A stretch of DNA of 64,000 nucleotides from Macrolepiota albuminosa (taxonomy: Eukaryota > Basidiomycota > Agaricomycetes > Agaricales > Agaricaceae): NCBI GenBank assembly GCA_027475525.1, contig JAMWFC010000116.1:3086148-3150147 (forward strand). Reading direction: 5' to 3'. Positions 1 to 11,308 of this stretch are shown in pieces. The first letter of the stretch is position 1. Each line of letters begins with the position of its first letter. The notes below the pieces were generated by a model. The model was not told the origin of the DNA. It saw only the letters and a list, made by a program, of their open reading frames with translations, and did no database searches. A program made the position numbers and the translations under genes.

Positions 1-137
1 CTGAATAAGTCCTGTAGTAGAGTGCCAGAGCTAGGGCTGCTTTATATTCCCAACTAGTCGCTAAAGTCTTCAGTACGTCAAGTGTCGGTTGGCCTATAAT
101 GTCCCTTGATGCGCTCAGTCCAAGTAGAAGCCTATCA
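1..137 (-). mobile_element. LTR family 1 fragment, cut by the left window edge
   Basis: The sequence matches the last 140 bases (window direction) of the LTRs at 43002-44044 and 46224-47298 and ends in CCTATCA, the terminus of family-1 LTRs lying in minus orientation. The next four bases are GCGT, the type of CG-centred target site seen at other insertions here. It interrupts the gag region of element A. Its other end is outside the window. Confidence 0.8.
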
Positions 138-3100
138 GCGTACCGCAGTTACCCCTTGACAACATGTAGCTAACAATGTAATGGCGGTGGATGAATGCAA
201 TGACGTGCTACCTGGATTTGCATACATAACAGAGACGGTAGCACCAGAAATCAAGGAAGAGGCTGCACCACCCAAAGAAGCTACGTCCATTGACCCAGTT
301 AAAACTTACCTCAAATAACTAAGATCTAGCGATGATCTTGCCATCCTTACTGTAGCCCAAGACTCTCACACGATTTGCTCAATTATATTGACAGTTGATG
401 GAAAAAGCGAGATAGAATCTATCGTGGACAGCGGATCACAAATTATTTCAATGACTGCCGACGTTGCTAACAAACTGGGCATCATTTATGACCCAACAAT
501 TATTCTTAACATGCAGAGTACTAACAGCACAATCAATCAATCCTTGGGAATGGCCCAGAATGTGCTATGTGCTATTGGCGACCTTACATTCTATCTGCAA
601 ATTCATATACTGAGATCACCCGCATACGACCTACTATTGGGAAGGCTCTTTGACGTGTCAGCTCAATCAGTAGTCAAGACGACGTCTGAAGACAAAATGA
701 TGCTAACTATTAGCGACCCTAACTCTGGAGTCAGGAGAACGGTACCGACATTTCTCTGAGAGAGGTTCCAGAAGCCAGGACCAAGAAAGTAACCTTACAT
801 TAGCAACGAGCCTTGCAAGTGTTTTCTGACATCATTGAGGAGATGAGTGATAAGGATCATGGAGATGAAGCGCTTATCTTGGACTATAATCATCGGACTG
901 GGCAAGTAACCCTTATATCACATACCCCTTTAGCCCCTGAAGTTTTGAACTCTTCTACGTCGCTTACTAGCAAAGCTTTATCCTACTTATACCTCATTGC
1001 ATCCGATATTACTGAAAATCTTTTGACAGACACTTATTTTGTTTCTACTCCTGATTCTAAAGAATCTTTGATATCTGGTTTCGCTAGAAACCAAAGTTCC
1101 ATTTATGATATGTTTGCTAACAACAGTACCCCTCAGTGCAAAGGGGTTCAGGTTAAAAAGAAGTACAAGCCAGTAGCACTTAAAACGAAACCAGTAGTGA
1201 GTGTCATATCTGAGGAATTTCGCATTGAGAGAAAGATCATTGGTCACCTGTTAGCGACCCTTTCCAAACTTAATCTGAATCCGCCATCCTTTGAACCTAC
1301 AGGACAATTTATGGAGGAACAACGGGCGCTATTCCTTAGTGCCCATGATACAGGCTTTCTATTGACGGCAGAACTGGCTTTCTATTGACGGCAGAACTAG
1401 ATGTATTAGTTGACATTATGCAAAAACAAAACGAAGCGTTTGCTTGGGAGAATTCAGAACACAGTAAACTTAGAACTGACTTCTTTCCACCAGTGGTTAT
1501 ACTGACAATACCTCATGTACTTTGGACTGAGCATAACCGACCTATAACACTGGGCATTGAAGCCAAAGTTTGCCAAATTATTTGCTCTAAAATAGCAGTG
1601 GGAGTTTACGAGCCTTCTAATTCAGCTTATAGATCGCAATGATTTTATGTACTAAAGAAAGAAGCTACATATAGTTCACAGTTTGGAACCACTAAACAAA
1701 GTCACGATTCATTATTCAGGGGTACCTCCCTTCTCTGATCATGTTGCTGAGTCTTTCACAGGACAAATATGTGGCGCTACCCTGGATTTGTACGTTGGCT
1801 ATGATAAGCGCTTAATTCACTCTTCCTCTTGTGACTTAACAACATTTCAAATGCCGTTCGGAGTGCTATGACTAGTTACACTTTCTATGGGATGGATGAA
1901 CTCAGTACCTATATTCCACGATGACATTACATTTATTCTACAACCTAAAATACCTCACCATGTGCTTAGTTTTATCAATGATATAAGCGTTAAGGGCCCA
2001 AAAGATTGGCGCCTTGTAAATGGCAAGCCTGAAGTGCACCCAGAAAATCCCAATATTTGCATGGCGCTATGGGACTTCTTCCAATTAGTTAACCAAGTGC
2101 TCCAGCGCATGAAGTATTGTGGCAGAACATTCTCAGGATACAAGCTGGTTCTTTGCGCACTGCAATTTAAAATTTTAGGGCACGTTTGCATGCCAGAGGG
2201 CAGGATCCCTGAGGAGAGCTGATTAGTGCTTCTGGAGAAGTAGGGAGTCTGCCATAACCTCTCAGAAGTTCATGCGTTTATAGGCACAGTGGGTGTTCTG
2301 CGCATATTCATACACCATTTTTCACATCGGGCGCACACTCTTAATCGCTTAACTCGTTCTGGGGTCCCCTTCAAATTTGGACCTGACCAAATTAACGCCC
2401 AAAAGGATTTAGTGAAGGCACTGCAGGAAGTGAAGCCGTTGATACTCATCAACTATACTATTTCTGATCCCATTATACTTGCTGTTGACACCTCCTACAT
2501 TGCGGTTGGCTTCTTTTTATGTCAATGTGGTGGTGCAAATTGAAAAATCAGATGCTACAATCGCTTCAGATCGATTACCCTTAACGACAGAGAATCACAC
2601 TATAGCCAGCCCAAGCTGGAGTTATATGGCTTGTTTTGATTGTTTTAGGTGCTACACATGTACCTATTGGGGTTCAAAACCTGATTGTCAAAGTTGACGC
2701 ACGTTACATCAAAGGAATGCTTCAGAATTCCGATATTCAACCTTCTGCCAGTATGAATCACTGAGTAGTAGCGATATTAATGTTCTACTTTGAGTTAGTA
2801 TATGTAAAAAGCACGTTTCATGGGCCGGATGGATTATCTAGACAGCCCAGACAGCTGGAAAATAAAGTGCTAGACAATAGCGACAACAATATATTTGATG
2901 ACTAGATCAACCGACTGCAGGGTTTTGTACATATCATTCAATTGCCTATTCTGGTGCTTCACAAAGATCACCCAATCTTAACTTGGTTACACCTTATCAT
3001 CCCATATTAATCTAAACCATATCAGGCTCCATTGACTTTTTATATGGCCAGTATCTATAACGTCGCTAAGCCATCTAATGATCTAAAGATAGTTGAGGAA

Positions 3101-5498
3101 CCCAGACTCTTGCGGGAAGACAGTCAAAACCTACCATATTTGGCAGTACCTCAAAGCGCCAAAGCTAAGTCAGAAGATCAGCACGTTGACCAGGTTAGAA
3201 AGTGGCTACAGAATTTGCGACAACCATCAGACCTTACAGATACGGAATACGCCACCTTCATCTGATATGCAACAACTTTCTTTATAGTTGAAGATCAGCT
3301 TTGGCGACACAATAGAAATGGCGCCCACAAATTAGTAATCAAACCTGACAGTTGAATCAGAATTCTATGCGCTATGCACAACAACTTAGGACATCGAAGG
3401 CTCTATGCAACGAGGGTAAATTTATTGGAACGTTTTTGGTGGCCTCAAGTTAGCGCCAATATTGCATGGTATATTTGCACTTGTCATCTTTGCCAAATCT
3501 AGCAGACATGCCAAGTTCTCATTCCTCCAACAGTAGCAACTCCAGCACCATTGTTTGGAAAAATATATATCGATACTATGCACATGCCCAAGTCAGGGCG
3601 CTACAAGTACATCATCCAGGAAAGGTGTTCCTTGGTACATTGGCCAGAGTTCCGTAGGCACCAGTGAGAAAATACAGACGCTATAGCTAAGTGGCTCTTT
3701 GAAGATGTTATTTGCAGATGGGGAGCCCTTCATGAGATTGTTACAGACAATGGGGCGCCTATAGTCAAAGCACTTACCTATCTCACAAAAAAATACAATA
3801 TACAGCACATTTGAGTCTCTGAGTACAACAAACGCACTAACGGTATGATCAAAAGGCCGCATTTCAATGTTTGACAGGCACTATTCAAGGCGGTAGACAG
3901 TGACAAAAGTTGCTGGAGCGAAGCGACTTATTCAGTCTTTTGGTCTGAGCAGGTTACTGTATAAAAAAGGATGGGCTGTTCTCCTTACTATGCTATGACT
4001 GGCACTTATCCCCTGCTTCCAGCGGACGTTGTAGAGATGATGTACTTACAACCCCTGCCCAACTCAATACTATTTTCTACCGATTTGATCGCTAGGTGCA
4101 CTATTGACCTACAACAACACATAGAGGATCTCAAGTGCTTACATGAGGTGGTATTTCAAGCTAGATGACAGGCCACATTGCGATTTGAGAGTGAGCACAG
4201 CGCTACGATCCAGGACTACAACTTTACAGCTGGCACCTTAGTACTAATGCACAACTTAAAAATCAAAGTGCCCATAACAAAAAGATGCAACCTCAGTACC
4301 TAGGACCTCTCATAGTAGTTTCCTACAATAGAGGAGGTGCCTACATCCTCTGCGAGTTGGACGGCTCAGTTTTGCATTGACCAGTAGCGGTGTTCTGATG
4401 ATAGGACCCCACACAGGCTAGGCGCATCAATGGCAGGCTCAGCATTGGCTCCGAAAACCTTGCTGCACTCATTCCAAACTTGGCGCATGTGTTTTATTCA
4501 TTTTAAGTCATTCCTGATGGCCATGCATGACAAGAGACGTACCTGATCAGTGATAGCGCTGACGGCAGCAGGAATGACAAGTGACAGCGGGCAACACGCT
4601 GTTGGCAAGCGTTGACAGATGGCATCACTCAGGCAGCACATGGTCTCACTAGCCGGCGGCAGCGCTTACAAGTTAGAATAATGGTATTTTCCCATGACTG
4701 ACAGCTTGGCGTTTCACCTTGGTGCCTGGCATTGCCTAGCACCTTCTCGTTATTTGGACAGACAGTATTTTTATTAACCTCTCAATATTTAGTTTAATGC
4801 ACAGCAACTACTTACACTCTTTCCAGTTTGCCGCTTATTTTAGCAATAGTGAACTCATCTTCACTATAAATATTTACCATTGTCGTCAGTTAGAAACAGA
4901 ACAGAGTACCCCACTTTACACCCCTCAGTTCACCCTACAGTGCAGATTTCTTTTGAGCTGACTAAATTCATAGTCGCCAACTGTCTGGACATTCTTAGCC
5001 TGCTTGCCGCAGTTACGCTTACAGAACCTACGAGCCTAGCACTTATGGCAGGCATCATGCAGCTTAGTTGTTGCTAAGCCTCTAGTTCCCTTCCTGCGTC
5101 ACCTTGCCGCATTTAACCGTGTTCATCCTCCTACCCTTTTAGGCGCACTTTGTCATTGGTGCAACTTCCTTACTGCCTTTCCTTGCCGACTATTGTTACT
5201 GACTTATATCCAACCTTGCTGTTTAACTCTTTTTCAGACTTGTTCCCTGGGAACTGCCCAGGACTCCCTCAATCTTAGTGTGCCCAACGCATTATTACCC
5301 AGGTCAGTAGCCATAAACCGTATCTGCTACTGATCTACTTTTGGGCATCATCACCGACTCATTTCCTACTTAGCACATGAACATATTTCATTACCTTTGT
5401 CGGCGCTGGACATTGACACAGCCAAACTTTGAGAGCTTGAAGAGATGGAGTTGGTGGACGATGACGAGACCACTCCAGATGAAGATGAGGAGCAATAA
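138..5498 (+). pseudogene. Element A: decayed Ty3/gypsy gag (3' part), protease and pol
   Basis: Reading the plus strand, the remains run from late gag through protease (IVDSGSQIIS near 424-453, active-site DSG kept), reverse transcriptase, RNase H, integrase and the GPY/F-like end. Many in-frame stops are present; most are TGA or TAG where elements B or C have CGA or CAG. The RT catalytic box reads FIND where B and C have FIDD. A 23-bp tandem duplication lies near 1353-1398 and a family-2 solo LTR splits the integrase end at 4399-5353. The aligned stop is at 5496-5498. It cannot encode a working polyprotein; identity as Ty3/gypsy-like is secure from order and motifs. Confidence 0.9.
4399..5353 (+). 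mobile_element. Solo LTR, family 2, inserted in element A pol
   Basis: It starts TGATAGGACCC and ends GGGCATCATCA, matching the family-2 LTRs of element B. It is flanked by CTGA (4395-4398) and CCGA (5354-5357), a 4-bp duplication with one CpG-to-TpG change on the left. The pol reading continues directly after it. About 955 bp and decayed, with no internal region, so it is a solo LTR. Confidence 0.88.
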
Positions 5499-5675
5499 AC
5501 TCATACAAAAAATGAGGCGCTAACCGTTAGCACCCCCCCCTTGATCAGACTTAAGCAACATGACAACCATAAAAGAATAAATAAATGTGTGGTACTAATA
5601 CAAAATGGACTAGCAAATCGATTTGGGCTACAAAAGCTACGATAGTGAGGAAGACCTATGATGAGGACCTTTGAC

Positions 5676-6353
5676 TCATTCCTTGTGTCGCCTATAGGTG
5701 GAAGGAGCGCTGGAAGGGGAATGCACCACAGCACTAGGCAGCGTGGGAGGAGCACCGGAAGGGGGAGGCACCAGAGCACTAGGAGGAGGTGTGAGAGGAG
5801 CCCCTGTAGATGGAGCATGGAAAGCGCCCAGAGGAGCGGCGGAAGGAGCAGGAGATGAGTGCCACCTGTCCTCATCTGGGTGAGACTTTAAAGCCATAAA
5901 GGAAACAATCAGACGTGCGAGCACAGCTCTATGAGCGCCGAGATTAACAAGAGTTGGCAGGGGAAGCCATGAGAGGCTCTAAAAAGCGGCAAGAAATTAG
6001 CAATCTAAGGTCAGGAAGGAAGAGACAGACACTAACCAAACTCCTGGTCTCATGGAGAAGGCTGTGTAGACTCAAGGCGGTACCTGTAACAGGCTCCTAC
6101 AAAATGCATGAGCATTGCTTAACACACGCGCTAATAGAGGGCGTACAGTGACTAAGTCAGAATCCAAGTCGATTATCCACTCTTTGGATGCCGCTAGCAG
6201 GAGACAGTATCTGCGCACCAGGGTCATGATATTACTGTTCTTGTGTGGAAAGCTGCCAGAAGGCATTAATGCAAGAAACAGCTTGAGACGATCTAGAATA
6301 ACAGGACGGTGAACAAGTATGGGGTTATCAAGAAGGAGGGAAGGTTCTGGCAT
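5676..6353 (-). pseudogene. Element A gamma gene (antisense to pol), decayed
   Basis: The minus strand opens with MPEPSLLLDN, the same start as the gamma gene of D (10481) and similar to that of C (34149). The first exon keeps the hydrophobic and RRY pattern (MTLVRRYCLLLAASKEW), and the last exon is proline/serine-rich, ending in TYRRHKE before a TGA at 5676-5678. It sits 3' of element A pol in tail-to-tail orientation, exactly as gamma does in C and D. Intron positions are inferred by comparison with C. Function unknown. Confidence 0.65.
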
Positions 6354-6591
6354 GATGTGATACTGACTGGGTTAACAGCACCAGAACCCATGAAATACCT
6401 CAAGCTACTTGCAGGGTCGCAGATACTTGGGAATTTTTACATGCACAAAACAATCACGGAGGGGGCAACAATAGCAATGCATTTCATATAACTACAACAA
6501 AAGAAATCAACTATCTAAAATCTGTCAGCCCAGTGGCGCCACAGAAAAGAAGGAGCTGACTTACATAAATGACATAGGAGACAGACAAGCA

Positions 6592-7103
6592 TCAAGGACC
6601 AGGCAAAAGGAGAGGCTGGGGAGGCCTCTAGCCTTTGGCAGGACCACAAAAAAGCCAGCCACCAGTAGACGAATGGGGTGCCTAGCGAGGCAATGCGTTA
6701 GAAGGAAGAAAATGAGGTAATAAGGCAACAAACCAGATAGTGGCTCTCCTCCAGCAGCAACTCCAGATGCTCTTTTGTCTCCTTGGTCGCGATTTGCTTT
6801 ATTTGGCAACTATTAGAAGAGAAGGAGGATGAAAAAGGCAAAAGCGCACCTGAAAAATCCGACTCCAGTTCTTCTCCATACCAAAATGAGTCAATGGCAG
6901 GTCATTGTTCTAAATCTCACAAGCTGCGCAAAGTAGCTGGCAACAACGACCTAACTCAACGACTCCATTGGTCAGTCCGGGCATGCCAACAGCTGGGTAG
7001 TGGGGAAAAAGGAGGTCGTGTGTTCCAGGAAAGTGGGGGGATCAATTATGACATGAGCATGATCACAGCAGGGAGACCACACGATGCCGGTTGGGCTTTC
7101 CAT
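6592..7103 (-). pseudogene. Element A beta gene (antisense to pol), decayed
   Basis: Starts ATG GAA AGC CCA ACC on the minus strand at 7103 and aligns along its length with beta of D (9734-10246) and C (33219-33817). Exon 1 is about one base short and contains a TAG, so it is broken. A conserved TATAAATTG stretch lies upstream, in the same position as in D. It is followed in the window by a breakpoint near 7197 where the truncated 3' LTR of element D begins; the alpha gene expected here is missing. Confidence 0.6.
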
Positions 7104-7197
7104 CATGAAGACTGATGAGATTCTGTCAAGGCATGGGCAATTTATAGGACTTGGGCTGTGTTTTAACTAGCGACAGCATGGGAGGGCACTTCTTAAA

Positions 7198-7394
7198 GGA
7201 CTTGGAATAGGTGAATGGAGTGTGCTGAAGGCCTGGTAGCTGGTGGTTAGGGTAAATAGATAAGTCCTGTAGTAGAGTGCCAGAGCTAGGGCTGCTCTAT
7301 ATTCCAAACTGGTCACTAGAGTCTTCAGTACATCAAGTATTGGTTGGCCTATAATGTCTCTTGATGCGCTCAGTCCGAGTAGAAGCCTATCATC
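7198..7394 (-). mobile_element. Element D 3' LTR (family 1), truncated
   Basis: About 197 bp matching the inner end of the D 5' LTR near 47105-47298 and ending CCTATCA. The adjoining TCTCCCTCC (window direction) is the complement of a polypurine tract, as expected just inside the 3' LTR of a minus-strand element. The outer ~850 bp of the LTR are missing and joined to element A sequence, which indicates a deletion or recombination. Confidence 0.8.
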
Positions 7395-7538
7395 TCCCTC
7401 CAACTGAAAAATTGACTGTCCTTAGTCAAACGCTGTCATTAATTTGACTGTGCTATGGTCCATATAATGCTGCCAGCGCCTTATAAAAGTCGTTTTCAGC
7501 ACTTCACCTTCTTGTGTTTTTCTTCCCATCTTCTCAGC

Positions 7539-9228
7539 ATGTCCACTATTTTTAATTCCTCTGCTCTCTGCAATTTCCTGGCTAAAGCCTCTTATTTATT
7601 TGATCGTGCTAAGTCTGTCAGTCCCATCAATGTACCACAAACTGTCCCTGAAATCATGCAGCTCTATCGGCGGTGGCTTGTGGTCCACAGCTCTGACAGT
7701 TTCTGGGCACAGGGCATCAAGGTTCATGAATAGTGCATGGCTCGGTACCGCGAATATGAAGGTGCCAATTAGTTGTGACTGTTTGCGGACTTGTTCATAA
7801 GTTTTTAGGTTTGATTTTGGATTCATGGCACTAAGGTTCAGCACCCATACTAGGCTCCTTCCCTGTCCAACGAGATCGATGCCTTGCTGGCTAATACCGA
7901 GGTTGGCGAAGTAAGTTTCTCCTCTTTTTTCTCACGTTTCCAATGTTAACCTTGAGTAGTCGGTTGCTATGTCGCCTACCATTGCCAGTCTCCCTAATGC
8001 TCTGTCGGCCTCTACCATTCCTTCTGCTCTGGCCGCTCCTGCTGCTCCTCTCTCTTCTGTCTCTGTCCTGCCTCCTTCCGTTCTTGGTAGTCCTTTTTGT
8101 GGTGATGCTTCTCCCACTTGTACTGCGCCCATTGTTGCTTCTCCTACTCATACTGCACCTCTTCATTTGGCCATCAAACAAATTGCTGTTACCTCCAGTG
8201 AGCCTTGGCCTCGACCCACCCATACTATTTCTTGCCTTCCCCCCTGTAACTTTGCCGTTGTTATTAATCGTGCACCCCCTGCTCACGCTAGCCCTCCCAA
8301 ACATACCGTGCATCCTTGTTTACCTGCCTCTAGTTCTTTTACTAACTTTGCTTCTCAGATCAATCTCCCTGCTCGTGTTGCCCCTTTGTATGTTGTAAGT
8401 GTTTCCTTTTAAGATTGCTAGGCTTTAGCGCCTAATTGTGTCCTTCTTACCTAGTGGTAATCAGTGCATAGTCCTTGTGTTTTCTTTTTCGGTTGCGCTA
8501 ACATCTTTGTCGCCAGATCCCCTACTCCTTCACTTCCCATCATCATGAATATTCCTCCTGCCAAAGATGTTGTGATGTCTGTCGCTGGCGTTACCCCTGC
8601 TCCTGAGCCTGCTGTGGCTAGCACCTCCCCTGTCTCTTACTCCTCCTCACAGCCTTTTTTCCCTCCCCAGTACTCATGAGTCCTCCATCGCATCTGAGTC
8701 TGAAGAGACCTTAGTGGCTCAGGGCAAGCACCATTACCGCTGGAGGTACTTGCCTTCTTATGACATCCACCTTTCCTCTGCTAGGGCTATGTCCCCAGGC
8801 AACAAGCACCATGAATGGACTCCTTGTGCTCCTGTAACTGTTTAAGTAAGTCTGCGTTTATTAGTTTGTTCTCCCCTTCTCTGACCTCTACTAAGTTTGA
8901 TCTCTTCTAGAGTCCTCCCCCCACCATGTGCATTTCCAGTGATGCCTACTCTTGGCTTGAAGATGAGTTCTCTTATCCCATCATTCCCCTTTGCCCTGCC
9001 GCCAATCTCCACCAACAACTTTGCCATATCGAGGATATGACTGACATTATTGGTAGCGAACTTGCTATCTTGTGACCTTGTGTCTCCACCTTAGCATGCC
9101 ATAAGCTTCTCCTGCTCAAGCTTCATGACAACATCACTGATGCGCTCAAGTGGCAAGCGAGTAACGCCATTTAGGACGGGGACTTGCTTCCTTTGGGCAA
9201 TCCCACTCTCTTCGAATCTGATGCGTAG
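7539..9228 (+). pseudogene. Element D alpha gene (antisense accessory gene), decayed
   Basis: Begins MSTIFNSSALCNFLAKAS, clearly the same gene as alpha of C at 30022, and can be followed exon by exon to a TAG at 9226-9228. The central part encoding the cysteine cluster is missing or unrecognisable: the sequence passes from the exon-4 region near 8360-8397 to the region corresponding to C exon 7 near 8520. At the exon-7 donor (about 8844) the reading meets TAA where C has an open codon. A TATA-like stretch lies upstream near 7480. It lies between the D 3' LTR and the D beta gene and is transcribed opposite to D pol. Function unknown. Confidence 0.65.
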
Positions 9229-9733
9229 TCACCAGCCCATAGCGCTTCGAACTTTTGTGGACTTAGTCAGTTTTGATATGTAGCCTGTTGTAACCATATT
9301 AAAATAAATGCTTCCCCCCCTTTGTTCTGAAATCGTCAGTTTGTAAGTAATCAAATACAAAGTAAGAAAAAGGGGAAACACTTAGTAAATTATCATAACA
9401 TAGAAAATCTCTTCGCCAGCACGACCCAATAGCCAATATCATGCCAGCCTAAGAAGAAACAGGTATTGTCTGTAGAAAAATAAGTCGATTCATGCAAGAA
9501 GTTTAATGTGTAAGAAATAGAGTGCTACTCGCTTATTCAGTGATAGTGGGTATAAGTGCCAAATCTCAAAGGTTAACTTCCTCTTTGTGCGATCTAAAAA
9601 TGAGTTAAGCGCATCCTATTGGTTCGTGTCTGCATCAGAGTTGAGAAGTGCCCTCCTACGCTGTCGCTAGTTGAAATACTGCCTGAGTCCTATAAATTGC
9701 CCATGTCTCAACAGAATCTCATCAGTCTTTGCG

Positions 9734-10246
9734 ATGGAAAGCCCAACCGGCATCATGTGGTCTTCCCGCTATGATTGTGCTCATGTCATGATTGATCCTC
9801 CCACTTTCCTGGAACGTGTGACCTTCTTTTTCCACCACTACCCAGCTGTTGGCGTGCCTAGACTGACTAACAGAGTTGTTGAGTTAGGTTGTCACTGTCA
9901 GCTACTTTGTGTGGCTTGTGAGATTTGGAACGACGACCTGCCGTTGACTCATTTTGGTATGGAGAAGAACTGGAGTTGGATTTTTCAGGTGCGCTTTTGC
10001 CTTTTTCATCCTTCTTCTCTTCTAATAGTCACCAAATAAAGCAAATCGCGACCAAGGAGACAAAAGAGCATCTGGAGTTGCTGCTGGAGAAGAGCCACTA
10101 TCTGGTTTGTTGCCTTATTACCTCGTTTTCTTCCTTCTAACGCATCGCCTCGCTAGGCACCCCGCTTGTCTACTGGTGGCTGGCTTTTTTGTAGTCCTGC
10201 CAAAGGCTGGAGGCCTTCCCAGCCTCTCCTTTTGCCTGGTCCTTGA
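9734..10246 (+). CDS. Element D beta gene, open three-exon accessory gene (about 135 aa)
   Basis: Predicted exons 9734-9988, 10042-10104 and 10157-10246, all joining in phase 0, with GT-AG introns of 53 and 52 nt. Exon 1 (85 codons) contains a hydrophobic segment ending CEIW; exon 2 (21 codons) is short and leucine-rich; exon 3 ends in proline/leucine-rich sequence. The same three exons with the same lengths for exons 1 and 2 exist in element C. A TATAAATTG box precedes it. No stop or frameshift is seen although the surrounding element is badly decayed. I know no matching family; the role is unknown. It could simply have escaped decay by chance. Confidence 0.6.
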
Positions 10247-10480
10247 TGCTTGTCCGTCTCCCATGTCATTTATGTAAGTCAGCTTCTTTTCCATGGTGCC
10301 ACCGGGCTGACAGATTTTAGATACTTGATTTCTTTTGTCGTAGTTATATGAATTGCATTGCTGTTGTCACCCCTCCGTGATTGTTTTGCGCATGTAAGAA
10401 TTCCCAAGTATTTGCGACCCTGCAAGTAGTTTGAGGTATTTCATGGGTTCTGGTGCTGTTAACCTGGTCAGTATCACATC

Positions 10481-11134
10481 ATGCCAGAACCTTCCCTCCT
10501 TCTTGATGACTCTGTACTCATTCACCATCCTGTCATCCTAGATTGCCTCAAGCAGTTTCTTGTGTTAATGCCTTCTGGCAGCTTTCTGCACAAGAACAGT
10601 AATATCATGACCCTGGTGCGCAGGTACTGTCTCCTGCTAGCAGCATCTGAAGAGTGGATGATTGATTTGGACCCTTCCTTAGCCCCCGTTTGTTCTCCAT
10701 TAGCATGTATGTTGAGCAATGCTCATGTGTTTTGTAGGAGCCTGTTACAGGTACCGCCTCGAGTCTACACAGCCTTCTCCATGAGACCGAGAGTTTGGTT
10801 AGTGTCTGTCTCTTCTCTCCTGACCTTAGATTGCTAATTCCTTGAGCTTTTTAGAGCCTCTCATGGCTTCCCCTGCCCACTCTTGTTAACCTCAGTGCTT
10901 GTAGAGCCGTGCTTGTGCGCCTGATCATTCCCTTTACGGCTTTAGAGTCCCACCCAGACAAGGATGGGTGGCACTCATCCTCTGCTCCTTCTGCCGCTCC
11001 TCCGGATGCTTCCCGTGCTCCACCTACAAGGGCTCCTCCTGTGCCTCCTCCTAGTGCTCCTCCCATGGCTGCCTAGTGCTGTGGTGCATCCCCCTTCCAG
11101 TGCTCCTCCTGCCTATGAGTGACACAAGGAATGA
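10481..11134 (+). pseudogene. Element D gamma gene, frameshifted
   Basis: Starts MPEPSLLLDDSV and follows gamma of C through exon 1 (NIMTLVRRYCLLLAAS) and exon 2 (...SSLHSLLHETESL, parallel to SLEYLLLETDNV in C). Exon 3 contains WLPLPTL and IIPFTALES, parallel to WLPLPDL and IIPFTPLAP in C. A one-base insertion near 11065-11070 relative to element A shifts the frame into TAG at 11074; the aligned natural end is near 11134. It ends tail-to-tail with D pol. Function unknown. Confidence 0.6.
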
Positions 11135-11308
11135 GTCAAGGGTCCTCGTTGTAGGTCTTCCTTACTATCGTAGCTTTTGTAGCCAAAATCGATTTGCTAG
11201 TCCATTTTGTATTAGTACCACATATTTACTTACTCTTTTATGGTTGTTGTGTTGCCTAAGTCTGATCAAGGAGGGCACTCACGGCTAGCGCCTCGTTTTT
11301 TGTATGTG

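Noticed and set aside
7891..8313. Minus-strand ORF of 140 codons, arginine- and serine-rich
   Set aside because: It is the reverse of the Ser/Pro-rich exons of the decayed D alpha gene; composition alone keeps it open.
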